Source: Patiria pectinifera
Lineage: Eukaryota; Echinodermata; Asteroidea; Valvatida; Asterinidae
Direction: 5' to 3'
Assembly: GCA_029964075.1 (NCBI GenBank)
Contig: CM057147.1
Location: 25,255,513-25,319,512, forward strand
Length of the DNA: 64,000 bases
Shown: positions 24,891 through 37,430 of the stretch, piece by piece
Layout of the letters: each line of letters begins with the position of its first letter
Position numbering within the stretch: position 1 is the first letter of the stretch
Notes under the pieces: generated by a model
Database searches by the model: none
Told to the model about the DNA's origin: nothing
Seen by the model: the letters and a program-made list of their open reading frames with translations, nothing else
Position numbers and translations under genes: made by a program

Positions 24891-26324
24891 ACATCATTTT
24901 CGAGTTTGGAGTCATTGAATCTGCTATTCTAAGCTATAGCATCAAATGTAGGCTACAATTATTATATTCGAGGACGAAAAAACTGGGGGTTCAAATGATA
25001 TGACATCTGTCCCCCCCCCCCCAACACCCCGACCGATCGACGCCCATGATTAGCATGTCTACACAATGAAATCGCTCAAGGTTTACCGTTGACACAATTT
25101 TTCTGCTATCTGTTACATGACTGTTAAGCAGTGCCATAAAATCCATTCCAAAGGTCCTACTTAGGACAGGGCAGTACGTTACTCCCATCTGTATCAAAGA
25201 AATTGATTCAAGGGCACTTACCACAAAGATCAACCACAGTTCACTCAAATAAAAATGCTTAATTATTTTTCATATAAAATGTGGTTAACTGCATCACACA
25301 ATTATTTCAGATTCACTCAAAAAATACATTGTTTTTTCAATGGCTATTTTCCTGCAAATCTAAAAATGATTTGCTACTGAACGAGACATCAAACGAAAAC
25401 AATCCCCCGACATATAGTTATTGAATATTTCCTTACAAAATCTCAATTATTTGCCAGCTGCCAACAATAATTTGGCCATCACAGGGCTGGTTCGTTTGTG
25501 AAAATAAAAACCTTTTTCCAGTTGGTTGCAGATGCCCAAAATGGGAGAAAAAAAATAATTGATTTTTCGTTACATACAACCTGAACATTTGGGGTACCCA
25601 ACTTTAATGTCAATTTGTGATTGATGCATTTTTATTTATCCCCCTCCCAACCACAAATACTGCAAAAACAGCCAAATCCACCCTAAAAACCACACACGCA
25701 AACCTGTAGGCTTTGTGCCTATAATCACAGCTTATGACTTGCCGTATGCCCCAATTCCTGAAAACCTTGAGCTGCACGCGCTAAGTGCTGGTTCCGAGCA
25801 GTTGCATGGCCATTACATTATTGATTTCATTATCTATTTATGGTGCTTCGGAGGGTCGTTAAGTTTTGCCTTCAAGATCCCTGTGCTAGTTACGGTACAC
25901 AATCTCCGAGGGAAATCTTTACAAGGATACGCAGGCGCCATCACCATGGTTTCATAGCAGATTTACGGTCGATTTACTGTTTATTCATACTTAGAGGCGT
26001 CACTAAAACAATTTGTATTGTGGCGTCAAGGGGGGAGGGGGGAGGATGGGAAGGGGGGGGGAGAGAAGTGTTTCCTCATCACTTCATCACTATAACTGCT
26101 GATGGACAAAAACAGACACTATTGAAGCTGGAAATTTTTTGTAGCTCATCTGAAACTGTCTTCGATAGTCAATTGTTGGGGGGGGGGGATTGAACATTCA
26201 TATTTAAAAAATATCTGAAGGTGTAATCATTTAAAACATTTTTCCTGTCTCCCTATCCCCAGTGTAAAGTGGCTAATTACTCTATACAGATATGTACCTT
26301 TACCCTAGTCTATAAAGTATCCCA
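24891..26324. other. No gene seen
   Basis: Contains poly-C at 25013 and poly-G near 26034 and 26176. No supported exon. Confidence 0.45.
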
Positions 26325-26775
26325 AGGGTCTATGATAAGCGAGCAGATTCGGTGATAAATTATGCAAAACAAGACTGCATCTTGACCTCGAGATTCTGAC
26401 CATTCAGTGCGCGCCTTCTATATCAGGTATTCGGTTACCCGTTGTCATAGAGATCTATAAATAAAACCTAGACAAGACATCTATTATGCTTTTTCGTTGT
26501 GAATTGAGTAAAATTAGGCTGCGTCACGCGGACTGTAATGATATGTTACGCGATGCGCGAACATCCTGTGGCTTCGAATGATAATCACATCATATTTTAA
26601 ATAACGCGCGTAATTGGCCAATCAACAGCTTAGTCCACATTTCGGAATGAAATGACGTCACGTCGACTCCGATTGGCTGGTGCGCGGGGTAGCATAAATT
26701 TGCATGCTTAGATATCAGACGTTGGACAGGAGACAGAGAGGGCTCTGTTGAATGGGCAATACTCGGGCAACCTTT
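26325..26775. promoter_or_regulatory. Promoter-like duplicated block 1
   Basis: Homologous to 35205-35620 in the same orientation. It contains inverted CCAAT boxes (ATTGGCCAAT at 26613-26622, GATTGGCTGG at 26671-26680), a CRE (TGACGTCA, 26653-26660) and an octamer ATTTGCAT (26698-26705). The spacing from the second CCAAT to the octamer is kept in both copies. The arrangement recalls histone-type promoters, but no gene follows. It could be part of an uncharacterised repeat. Confidence 0.45.
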
Positions 26776-29604
26776 ACCCTGGGATGGAAATGAAGTCAAT
26801 TCAAGTGTATACATACTTCATAAATATTGTTATTCTGTTCTTTCAGAGCCAATATTAGTGCCAATTAAGAAACAAAAAGGTAAGGACGTCTTTGGCTGGT
26901 CCCAGCGAGGGCAGCCTTTAGTTCTCTTAAATTTGTACCTGACTGCCTCACTGACTGGCAGGCTAGTGAAGTGAGCCGGGCAGTGCTGTCATATAGGATC
27001 ACCTGGTAACAGGCTAAATCTGGCCCAGTGTGAGCACCACACGAGTGAAAAAAAAAATGAATAGGAGAATCAATCAAATCAAATTGGGACCATGCTTTAT
27101 CACGTATGCAACTGGGAATTCAGAAAAAAAACTTGGCAGTTCAAAACCACATAACACTTTGTACATTGTTTTCAATTTGTAACGGCATACACGAGAAGTA
27201 AACAAACGAGGAATTCAGTGGATCCGAGGAAAAGTTACATGCCTGTTTACAAGGCTCGTTTCATGGATACAATTGTTTGCAATACTAGCCAACCTGAAAA
27301 GCAACACGCCGTACACATACCTCTGCTTAGAGACCTCCAAATCGAGCTCCATTGAGCGCTGTTGCCAGCTGATCACAGCAGTCCCTCCCTCCAATTGTTT
27401 TCCAGCCATGGTGGCGGGACAAAAATATCAGGGATTCCTTTTACGCAACTACGGCATACATGGGAAGATTAACATCTCTAGCGCCGAACCCATGTGCGTG
27501 TTGCTCTGACAGCAACGAACTGAAAATGTGTCTAGTGCCAGCTGTGGTTTAAAAGCCTCCGAGGGCCATTATGTTGCACATCCATCCTCTGCAATGTCGA
27601 CCTCGTCTCTTTTACGCCACAAGTTTTTTGTTGTTAGTTGTCCGATTGAGTTTTTCAGCCATGGAAGTGAAGATTGTTGCCATGCCCGGCAGGCAGGCGT
27701 GCACCGTAACCATCTGGGAATCAAATGCATGCCTTGACTACTCTGTCACTGATGTTCTATCCGTGCAAATACGTCTGGGACACGAGGCGAGTTGAAAATT
27801 GCCAGTTTTCATTAGCTGTGCATCACTGAGCTTTTTCTTTTTCTGATGCAGGATTTAATGCTTCAAAAGTGGCTAAGCCGTTACTCCATCCACAATCCTA
27901 AAACATTAAGAAATATGCCTGGGAAAATCACTGTTATAAAGACAATGCAATTAATTTTTTTCGTTTGCACTTGCTACTTATGAATCTTACTTATGATGCT
28001 TCCTAACGTTCCACTGCCACACTCAATCCAGTGTGTCTGTCAATGCGGCAGCATTTGTGAGATTTCAAAATCACCGAGCTGTTTCTTTTTCTGCAGACAC
28101 CGAGCCGATACGTCTTTCAGCATCTACCGGTACGCTCCGGTGGCATCTGATGACTGTGGGCTAGATGTTTCCCCCTCGTGGGTCTGTACGACATCACACT
28201 GGTCTGCTGAGATCAGTGATGACGAGAGTTTCTTCCATCTTCATAACGACCATTATGTTATCGAGATGCAGGATTTTCACTGCTGTTCTAGAAGTCTTCA
28301 TCAATATGTCCACAGAGAATCATCGTGAGTAAATTAGCAGCACGCTCATTACCGAATGAATTGATGAGTTCCTCGTCCCAAACAAGCACACACTGGACTT
28401 CTGGTTTGTTTCCTCACTGTAGCTATAATTGGTGCTCGCAGATCAAGACTCACGAGTTTATACGTTTATCATCCCACCACCGTCCCACGGCAGCCAATCA
28501 CATCAACTCCCATGGACTTGTTGAGTGGGGGGCAGGGCGGATCATTCCATTCACAGGTGTATTCCCCACTCGGCAAAATGTTGCACTGTTGTCTTTTGCT
28601 CTTCTGACGTTTGTGTTGGAGATAGTGTGATCTTTTTTTTATTTCAAGTTAATCACGAGCACTCGAAAGCTGTCAAAATGCATTTCACTCACAGTGCCTT
28701 GCGGTTGTCAAGGATTAGGACGTAGAAACAAACCAGATGGATAGCTTGACAGAAGTTGCTGGATGAATGCTGTATCCAATGACTCCTTTAGCAAGTGGTT
28801 GTTGGTAGATCATCACAATGTACGTATATATACACATGCATGGACAAGTCACACAGAAATTTGTACCAGATGCACTTAACGACCGAATACAACCACACAT
28901 TTTCCCGGTGATTTTTTTCTTCAATTTCCAGAGAAAAAAACCCCTCAACAATTAACTTTGCCTGTAAACAAATTTCCCTTTCAGTTTGTAGAGCATCTGC
29001 TCACGCCTTTCTGATTAAATTTCAATTTATCCGATTAGCCGCACGTGGAGAAACTAATGAAAAAATACAACCATGAGAAAATAACCGCGTATAACTATCG
29101 CATCGTTGAACATGAGAAAAATAAAAGGCAAGTGAACTAAGAAAATATCAAAATAAGGATGTTTGATGCGGGATCTAGGAGCCAGGAAGAGCGACAAAGA
29201 CACGTGCAGGCCAATCAATCAATCAGACCGGGGAGAGATCTTCCATTTATATGGCTGAGCTGGCCTGCCCCGCCACGTATATTGGTACAATCCGAGCGTG
29301 AGTAAAACAGCTATATAGGAGGGAGGAAAGCTAGCATGCTGGGCTGGCATTGGCCGATTCTGTCTCTGGTCATGGCAGGCACACTCAGGCACACACAGTA
29401 CTCCATACTGATGTTAGTCAATTGCAGCTGCGATTATATAGGAGTCCCGTGTAGTCTCCGTGTACACGTACCCACAATGATGAGATGTACAATGTACGTA
29501 GTAATCCATTACTGGTAATTGAAAACTGCATCAGACACTGTACATGTGCCCAGACGCACTGTATTATCAGACCATGCAATTTCTAAATGACGAATGAATA
29601 TTTT
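26776..29604. other. No gene seen; family-I MITE fragment
   Basis: 27105-27247 resembles the family-I MITE of 62177-62319 (ATGCAACTGGGAATT, ACTTTGTACA, TTTTCAATTTGTAA, GATCCGAGGAAAAGTT). The stretch 29000-29260 is free of repeats and rich in TAAT/ATTA and CAATCAATCAATC, possibly non-coding regulatory DNA. No exon was supported. Confidence 0.45.
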
Positions 29605-29609
29605 ATGAA

Positions 29610-29690
29610 AAGCTGACGTGGTTGAACAGGATAGAGCCCTGGACTTGTAACCCAGGGGCTTGGGTTCAGATCCCTGTACAGTCAAAATGC
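29610..29690 (+). mobile_element. tRNA-derived SINE head
   Basis: GTGGTTGAACAGGATAGAGC (A box) and GGGTTCAGATCCC (B box) surround CCTGGACTTGTAACCCAGG. The anticodon loop is enlarged, so it is not a working tRNA gene. Confidence 0.55.
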
Positions 29691-30920
29691 TTGAATTGAA
29701 TAACACTCAATCTGTACACGTAGCTGCTGATTTGATTTATTTCCTTGAAATTCAATGTTTCACTGATTCATGTTATCTGATCATGATTGATGTCCTGATG
29801 GTTTGTTAGTGTGCAATTTCAATCTCATCAGTGCATAAAGGTTTGTTGCAATCTTTGATCTCATCAATTGTCAATGCACGTGAGCTTTCATTATATTGCT
29901 CACTAAATGTCACTGCTTTCGACTCAACATGAACTGCATACATCATGTTCAATCTCGAATGCAATAGAGAGTTTAAGAAAACAAGCAATTGAAAAAAAAA
30001 AACATTTTCAGTTTGAAATTGCAAATATGTTTTCATTTGATCTGTGCAATATTCATACACATACAAGTGCAAATATGTGTGGACATGTTCGTGCCTATTT
30101 AACTAGGCAAACTGTACGTATGTACCATCTGCTGTCTGATACTTTTAATAAAAAGAAAAAAAATGCACAACAAATAATTATGTACCCAAGCTACCTAATG
30201 TTAATTGTTTCTCTAACCTTGACGAGAAAATTGCATTCACAGAAATCTAATCAAGAAAATGGCTTTGGGCATTTGTTCCGACGACACCTCCCCCCCCAAC
30301 AAATTCATTGGTGACTTAGTGCCTATGGAAAATTACAATTTCTATCTTTCTCCATGGTTTGGGTAATTGAAATGCATATGCGTTGTTTGTTCTGTGTGCA
30401 GGTGGGAAGATATAGCTATTATCCGACAGCAGGCAAGACAGGATGTAATGTGCGCGTGCATGCCCATTGCCCATTGAACGCTTAGTTGATTGTTGACTGA
30501 AAAATTTCTTTCAATCATTTGCCCCATGTACATGTCTCAGCACTCTTTTGATGAGTGCAGCTGGGACAACTGTACCGCACTCAATTGTATGAAATTTCAT
30601 ACATGATCAGAAAAAAAAAGTACCGGTACATAAAGATTTTAAACACATTTTTTGTTTGTACTCAATAAGTTTTAAGTTAAAAGTGAGCAGCTGGACTGTT
30701 GAACGTTGTTAGAAATCAACTATATTTTAATAAAATACAGATTCAAACATGATATACATGTTTCATTTGTGGAAATTTTTTTTATTTTTTTTTTATTTTG
30801 GCATTGATGTTTACAATTTCCTGGAATTGCCCAGATTAAAAAAAAAAAACAGAAACACTTACAATCTCCTATAGGGATACCGGTAATTGAACAAACTTTG
30901 AACATCCCGACGGCATATCA
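29691..30920. other. No gene seen
   Basis: AT-rich with poly-A/poly-T tracts near 29993, 30779 and 30839. No exon or repeat pair was recognised. Confidence 0.45.
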
Positions 30921-30921
30921 G

Positions 30922-31095
30922 GCCCGTCGCCAGCCCTGCACCTCGGGGGAATTGGCCAAAGTACCAACTACATGTATGTGGGCCCACTACCGTAAAAATA
31001 CAAAAACACACATGTACGGCTTCTGCCGTTGGAGGGGGGGGGGCCAATTGCTCGCCAAGGGGGGCCCGGCCCCATCCCCCCCCTTGACGACGGGC
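30922..31095. mobile_element. Short G/C-tract MITE
   Basis: GCCCGTCGCCAGCC and GACGACGGGC are inverted near the ends, with GGAGGGGGGGGGGCCAATTG and GGCCCCATCCCCCCC inside. CCGACGGCAT/ATGCCGACGG also pair just outside. Confidence 0.4.
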
Positions 31096-33180
31096 ATGCC
31101 GACGGAGGAACAGACAAGCACATGGTAAAATGACGGTGCAATGCAGACGGAAATGACAAGTTGGAGTGGAAGGCGCGGTTTTAGAACCTATATTTCAGTA
31201 GTGCTAGCAGGGGTGAATCCAGAAATGTTTGCAGGGAGGCATGCTGAAATGTAGACCGGGTTCTTTTCTTCGGACACTTACGCCTCCGAAATCAATTTGG
31301 GGGGGGCTCGTACCATATTTTCAATAGGGAGCGCTGATAAAATTCTACAATCATGCACTATATTACCAAATAGTGTACAAATGCCCCCTTCTCATGATTT
31401 TTTTTTTGGGGGGGGGGGGAAGGGGGTAGACCGTTTGCATGTGACGTCACCTTCTAACATTCGCTACTGCCATTTCTCTCTTTTTTTGGCAATTTTTTTG
31501 GGGGGAGGCTAAATAAAAGTTTTGAAAGGGGGGGGGTGTATGGGAGACACTTGTTGAGTAATGTTTTGCCTAAGGCACAATTTTTGCAGTGAGTTTGCAC
31601 GACATTCTATATTCTTCAAGTCTCGTGCATGTTTTGATGCAAAACTTATGCAAATTGTCCTGAGGGTCACCGCGCTGTGCAACATTATTGGAGGCTGCGT
31701 ACCGTGAAAAGCACATTTCCCCATATACAATACATGGATAGTACAGCTTCCTGTGGTAACAGTGTACGAACTTGCAAATTAAATAATTCCAAAAAAATGT
31801 CTCTCACATGCTTTTACATGTGTGCCAAATTTCATTCCACTTTGTCGTTTCACGCCCGAGTTTTGAAGCAGGAGGGGGGGGGGGGGCCTTCGCCTCGGGT
31901 GCAATGCGCCCCTTGGGTGTTAAAAACGTCATATCCCATGTCACAACAGTCAACAATTGTTAAATATTGCCTTTAAGCTCAGATAGTGGCACGTACATAT
32001 ATCCTCAAGTGCTTTCAGCTCCCTCGGGTTGATTGATATCACAATATACGTGTCACTATTTTTTTTTTATGCATTTCTTAATCTGTGCCCATCTGTGACA
32101 GGAGCTGTTTCTTATGGGGCATGTGTTATCCTCGGGAAAATCTCACTCAGTCTCAAGAGAAAGGCTTCAGGTTATTCAGTGTGGTATATTATGGTAATAA
32201 TACAGCACGGTGATTTTTCCATCTTGGATGACGTGCCAAACGTTATAAAAGCCACAAATCTGTGGGTTTATAAATAAATCTGGGAAGGTTGCATTTATAA
32301 AGAGAGAACCAAAAAATTAATAATTCTATGAAATAAACAATCCCCATCCCACTTCGCAGAGTGAGGATTGTGTTGTTGTACACGGCCCACTACAAGTATT
32401 AACCACAGCATTTAGCAAATCTGTCCTGTATTAAATATTAATGGCAAAGAGCTATACAGAGATGGAATATACTTACAGGCTGCGTGCCAAAAGCAAGAGA
32501 GAAGAGTCCTCAAAATCCTGCGACTGTAATGAAATCCCAAAACTGTTGGCATGGAAACCCTAAATCAAGGATTTCCTATTGGGCAAGATGCCACACATTG
32601 CGTAAATGTAGAGAATATATATGCATGTAAGACACCGTGCGTTCTCGCCAACGGAACAGACAAACAGCGCCATGGAAGTCACGTTGCCCAGGGCGATCGT
32701 GGAAAAATATTAGCTTTTTGCAACCAGACGTCTGAGGGCGGAACGACTTGGGAGCTGGCTGGCCGTGGCCTGGATGCTTGACTGCATCGATCAGCCGCTG
32801 CTAAACCCCCTCGCGTCTTATTGTTCCCTCGTCACGTCGCCTCCAGTGGTTGCCATGACAACAGACCTGTGCTCATAGGGAATGCGTGTCCCGCCTGTGT
32901 TGATTATTTGCACTGTGGTCCGTTACAGTGTGTTGCTGTGTTTGCAGATTAAACACTTCATGTCTTTGCGTTGCGCTTTACGTGCCTGGTTTGCAATGCT
33001 CCCAAATCAAGTGAACTGGGTTCAGGCAGTTGAATCATTAGGGCAATAACATGATGCAGGTGAATATGAAACTTCCTCTCTAATGAATGCACTTTTTGAG
33101 TATCATGCTTTAGATTTCAATCCTTTCTTGGTGAACATCGCCCTCAAGTGATTTAAGGAAACAACGCCCTCTATGACAAC
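31096..33180. other. No gene seen apart from palindrome arm
   Basis: Several poly-G runs (31300, 31409, 31531, 31873). Near 33190-33310 is a compact structured-looking segment (GACGAAGCTTCTACC, GTGAAACGTAACTATT) of unknown nature. Confidence 0.4.
31887..31961. repeat. Single arm of the 20934 palindrome
   Basis: Reads TTCGCCTCGGGTGCAATGCG, then AACGTCATATCCCATGTCAC and AACAGTCAACAATTGTT, matching the right arm of 20934-21077 with scattered changes. The opposite arm is absent and is replaced by a G-rich run. Confidence 0.6.
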
Positions 33181-33670
33181 AAAGTAAGGGTATAAAAAGG
33201 CAGTTGAGCATTGGACAGGTTGCCAGTCCGACGAAGCTTCTACCAGTAGCTTAGGAGTGAAACGTAACTATTAATAATGTGTGAGTAACATCTACAATTT
33301 TTTGGACTGGAAAAAACGAACCTCCTAATTCATGTTTTACCAATAATCCAGATGAAGTTATTTAAAGAGCATATACCTAAGTACACAATTGGCTCATCTT
33401 CTTCGTGCGAACCATGCAGCAAACTCAACTGAAAGCCAGCAACACGGCAACTTCCATTCAACTTCATTGCAAACAAACAGCTATGTTACCATGACTACGG
33501 CTTGGAACGTATCATCAAAATGTCATCCTCTTGAATTTGATTTTGTTTTTTTCATGCATGAATTTCTGACAGACATCTTATGGTCTCAGTATTGAGTTTT
33601 GCGCTTCACTGACATACATTGGAATTTCATCAGTACCGTCTTGAGGGCTTGTTGAGAAAAAAAATCACTA

Positions 33671-33748
33671 GCCCACTGGGGTTGGACTCGAACCCACGAC
33701 CTTCTGCTTACAAGTGCAGATGTCTTACCACTAGACCACTGAGCTTGC
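33671..33748 (-). mobile_element. tRNA-like SINE head
   Basis: The minus strand has TGGTCTAGTGGTAAGACA (A box) and GTGGGTTCGAGTCCAAC (B box), with TCTGC/GCAGA around an eight-base loop containing TGT. Imperfect acceptor pairing and the loop size argue against a functional tRNA. Confidence 0.55.
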
Positions 33749-35204
33749 TAAGGTTGGCTGTCTGGTTTCAAAAATAATACACATATATAGCAGCAGATAC
33801 TTTTTCAGTCAATCACTACATTGTACGTAGTACATGTATTACAATGTGTTTTGCCATAATCTTGGACAAGCGAAGTACATGTATATGGAGTGTTTGTGTA
33901 AAGTGCTGGTTCATTATTTAATCAAAATTTTTGATTTCATGTTAAAGTTGAACAAATAATGCACACATTTGTGCTAATAACAGGAAACAATATTTAATAC
34001 CTACATTGTATGTGTGATTGCACACAGACCAAAATCTTTTCAAGTACACAACACATAAAACTCGCTTAAAAGTATTACCAGAGTGTTAAGGACAATTTGC
34101 AATGCAGTGACAAGATCCTTACAAGACAAAATAGGTTTTGTAACAAAACAAAATGGCCCTCATTACCTACGGTCGTGACGCCATTAGCATTCAATCAAAA
34201 AATAACTTTTGTCGAGAATAACAATGTTGCCATGGCAACCCCCGGCCCGGCAGTTAATCAGAAAAAGCTCCTGCAAAGGGCACATCAACAACCCCTGACT
34301 ATTATTCCCCTCTACTCGCTGGGGCATTTTTTTTTTCCTTCTTCTTCTTTTTCTTTTCACAGGTAGCTTGCAACTAGCTCGGAGCAATTTTTTCACGGGC
34401 AGTTTGAGGTTGTGAATCATTGCTGAATGAGATAGCGACATCTGTGCAAATAAGGTTCTTGGTCGGAGTGACACGATAGCTTTCAGGACGAGTGCAACTT
34501 GACACAATGAAGGCAACGCGTATCAATTAATCGAGTGCCTCACTGCAAAGTGCACCTGTCTTGTTTGGCACATTTAAACTTGCATGACAACTATTAATTG
34601 TCTTTTACATCTTTGTACTTTTTATATATTTTTAGAACACACTTTGTGTAATGCAGTTTGTGACCATGCATGTAATTCAATTTTAATGACATTTATTTCC
34701 ATCAAAAGCAAAGTAAAAGCATCATGAAAACGAACAGTAGTTATATTAAGATGGAACGAGGCATGATTTTAAAATGCCGAGTCTTACAGGTATAGAGGCA
34801 TGCCTATACATGTACTTCAATGCAAAACTGTAAAAATACATGATTTCAAAGAATCTATAGAAAAACAGACAAACCAATAGACAAGTACAAATGAAACGCA
34901 AGCAATAACCAAGGACGGCCTGGCGGACATGCAGGGGTCAAAGATTTACATAATAATGAGACTAAATAAACACTAGGAGGAAATAGGGAGCAAAATAGCT
35001 TGTCGGGACGGAGAAAGATAATAGATATCATGCTAAATAATGGGACACAAGATGGTTCTTGAAGCTGATTTTGAATCGGCCCACTGAGGACTGTGATTTT
35101 ATAGACTGATGAAGTCCATTCCACAAATTAATGTGCAGGTGCTGTTTTGTTTTGTTTCTTTGACTGTTTTTGTTTTTTAATTTTTTTTGGGGGGGGGTGG
35201 GAAG
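33749..35204. other. No gene seen
   Basis: No supported exon. The GC-balanced part near 34230-34500 is repeat-free and unassigned. Confidence 0.45.
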
Positions 35205-35620
35205 GGGGTAGTCTATTATGCGTGAACACATTTGCTGATTAATTAGGCAAGACCCCGCCTCTTGACCTCCTAGATTTTGACCAATCAGCGAGTGCTTTCT
35301 ATATCGGGTCTTCCGTCATTCACCCGTTGCGCGTCATACATTGTAGACATGGATAAAAAAAACCTGTGCCATCACGGTGCTCTGTATCATGTTACGCGAA
35401 TGCGCGCCCGGCTGTTGTTGTATTAATTAAAAAACACTACATTCGAATTGACCAATCACAGTTTTAGACCTGATTTGGGAATGAAATGAAGTCACAATTT
35501 AGTAAAGTCAACTCTGATTGGCTGGCGCGCGGCTAGCATAAATTTGCATGTCTGGAGATATCAGACGTTATGCAGGATTTGGCTCCGTGGATAACGGGTG
35601 ATACTCAGACTAGGAAGGGG
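35205..35620. promoter_or_regulatory. Promoter-like duplicated block 2
   Basis: Partner of 26325-26775. It has CCAATCA at 35452-35458, GATTGGCTGGCGCGCGGCTA next to AGCATAAATTTGCATG (octamer 35542-35549), then GATATCAGACGTT. The CRE has decayed to GAAGTCACA. Confidence 0.45.
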
Positions 35621-36435
35621 GCCGGAGGGGGAACAGGAAATATCCCAATTAGTATCCTCCACACAGAACAACACCTATCAGTAACACTTTTTGAAAAAGT
35701 GCGCCAATATACTGTATCACTTTCAAGATGGCAAGCCCCTGACTTTTTTTTTGCAAATGGCATCCATTCTATAATGCCAGAGTTAGTCCCTGCCCATGTT
35801 TGAAATTGACTAAATATAGGTTAAAGAGCGCGAATAGCTCCGAAATAACGAAAATAAAATTCAAATACTATAAAGGAGATCTGATTTGTGTATTTGCAAT
35901 GCATGTATTGCAAAATGGCGTCCTCCAGCAACATGCAGGTCAAATTTTAAATTGCCTTGAAAATGTATCCATAAGCTTGCTAACAAAGTTGGAACAAACA
36001 ATAACAGCTACCGTATGATGATGAAAATGCAGACCGTGTAACAAAAGCCTTTTTTTTTACACAGGAACTGAATCTAATACGTTGGCCGGTCTTCATGTGT
36101 TACCAATAGGACTGAAAATAATTTGTAGCATGAAAGTCCTCATCAACTAAATAAGTCCACGAAACCGGCGGAAACAAATTAATTCTGAAACTCATGTTTC
36201 AAAAATTATTCTGAGAAATAATTTAGCTTCAGTTTGGGAGATAATACCCTTGGGGACCATTGTACATGTTTGTACAATTGTATATGTATTATCAATGAAA
36301 ATTAATTCTGCCTCACTAGAGTCAAATAATTTTCTACTGAAAGAGTTGATTATCATTGCGCTCACCATTAATCAGATTAAGTTCAGCAATTAAATCCTCA
36401 TTCAGAGATTAATAAAAATGAGAAATATTAAGGAT

Positions 36436-36813
36436 GTGACGTTTACACGTTTAAACGAACAACAATACTAAATTCATTTACAAATTTTCCAAAAACATTT
36501 AAACGAAACCTGAATTATAGAAAGGGAATCTATGTTCACGAAGTCTTCCTTTGAGTTAAACCTACATCGCACAAATAATTAACGATATTTTACAACCTAT
36601 TTTATTTACAAAGCCTTCGAAGCACTTCAGTACTTTACTTGATTACATTCGGGGCACATGTAGTTTAGCTTTTACTTTTTCAGTGACTGCCATTTTGATT
36701 TGGCATGTCAATCACGCCGGTCTGCAGAGATAATGAGCATGTGTCAGCCTCTGTGAATGGCTAAACGTTTCAACGTTTAAACGGTTCTTAAAATGTTTGC
36801 TAAACGTTTACAA
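36436..36813. mobile_element. Degenerate element with TTTAAACG ends
   Basis: ACGTTTACACGTTTAAACGAAC on one side and AACGTTTCAACGTTTAAACGG on the other contain inverted TTCGTTTAAACGT-type blocks (first 20 bases compared). It looks like a hAT-style MITE remnant. No target duplication was found. Confidence 0.35.
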
Positions 36814-37204
36814 AATTCAACCATCAAAGTCACAGGTGAGATATCTAATGATACACAAGTACTGTAAAAAGCTGTGCTGGTAACAAATTGCATACTGTTT
36901 AAATAAAAATACAAAATAAAAACTCCACACACGAAGCTGTACGCGTCTTACGATCTTCACAAGAAAAAAAAAACACGCAACTTGGATCATGTAAAAATAT
37001 GTGACCTAGTTGTTTTTCCAGGCACAACGAGCACAAACAGAATCCAATTTGAAACCAGGTGCTTTAGGGCCTGTTCCAACTTAGTGTAAATGTGGAAGCA
37101 TTGTGAATTTGTTACCTATGGGCATTTATTCGGGATGCAAAATTGTCAAATTGAACACATTCCAACTGAACGTGAATTTTGCAATGGATATTGTGTGATG
37201 TTAG

Positions 37205-37430
37205 ATTTGGGTCCACTCGATAGTCTGAGAATTCGATAGTCTGAAGTTTTATTAATCCGAAGGTACGTTAGTCTTAACACACATATTTCCTATACCCGGG
37301 TGCTCATCAGTCCGAAAATGAAAAAGGTACATTAATCTGAAGTCTGAAGGTCTGATGATTCGAAGGTTCATTTTGTCCAAAGGTTTGAAAGTTGGAATTT
37401 AGAATAATGTTACTTAGTCCGAAGGTTTAA
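37205..37430. repeat. Degenerate TTAGTCCGAAGG tandem repeat
   Basis: Variants such as GATAGTCTGAAG, TTAATCCGAAGGTACG, TCAGTCCGAAA, TGATTCGAAGGTTC and TTAGTCCGAAGG recur every 12-25 bases. Confidence 0.55.

Noticed and set aside
33190-33310. Small self-cleaving ribozyme
   Set aside because: GACGAAGC and GTGAAACGT resemble ribozyme-linked repeats, but the conserved CTGATGA core of a hammerhead is missing.
33671-33748. Functional tRNA gene (anticodon TGT)
   Set aside because: Anticodon loop of eight bases and imperfect acceptor stem; similar heads at 29610 and 40694 point to SINEs.
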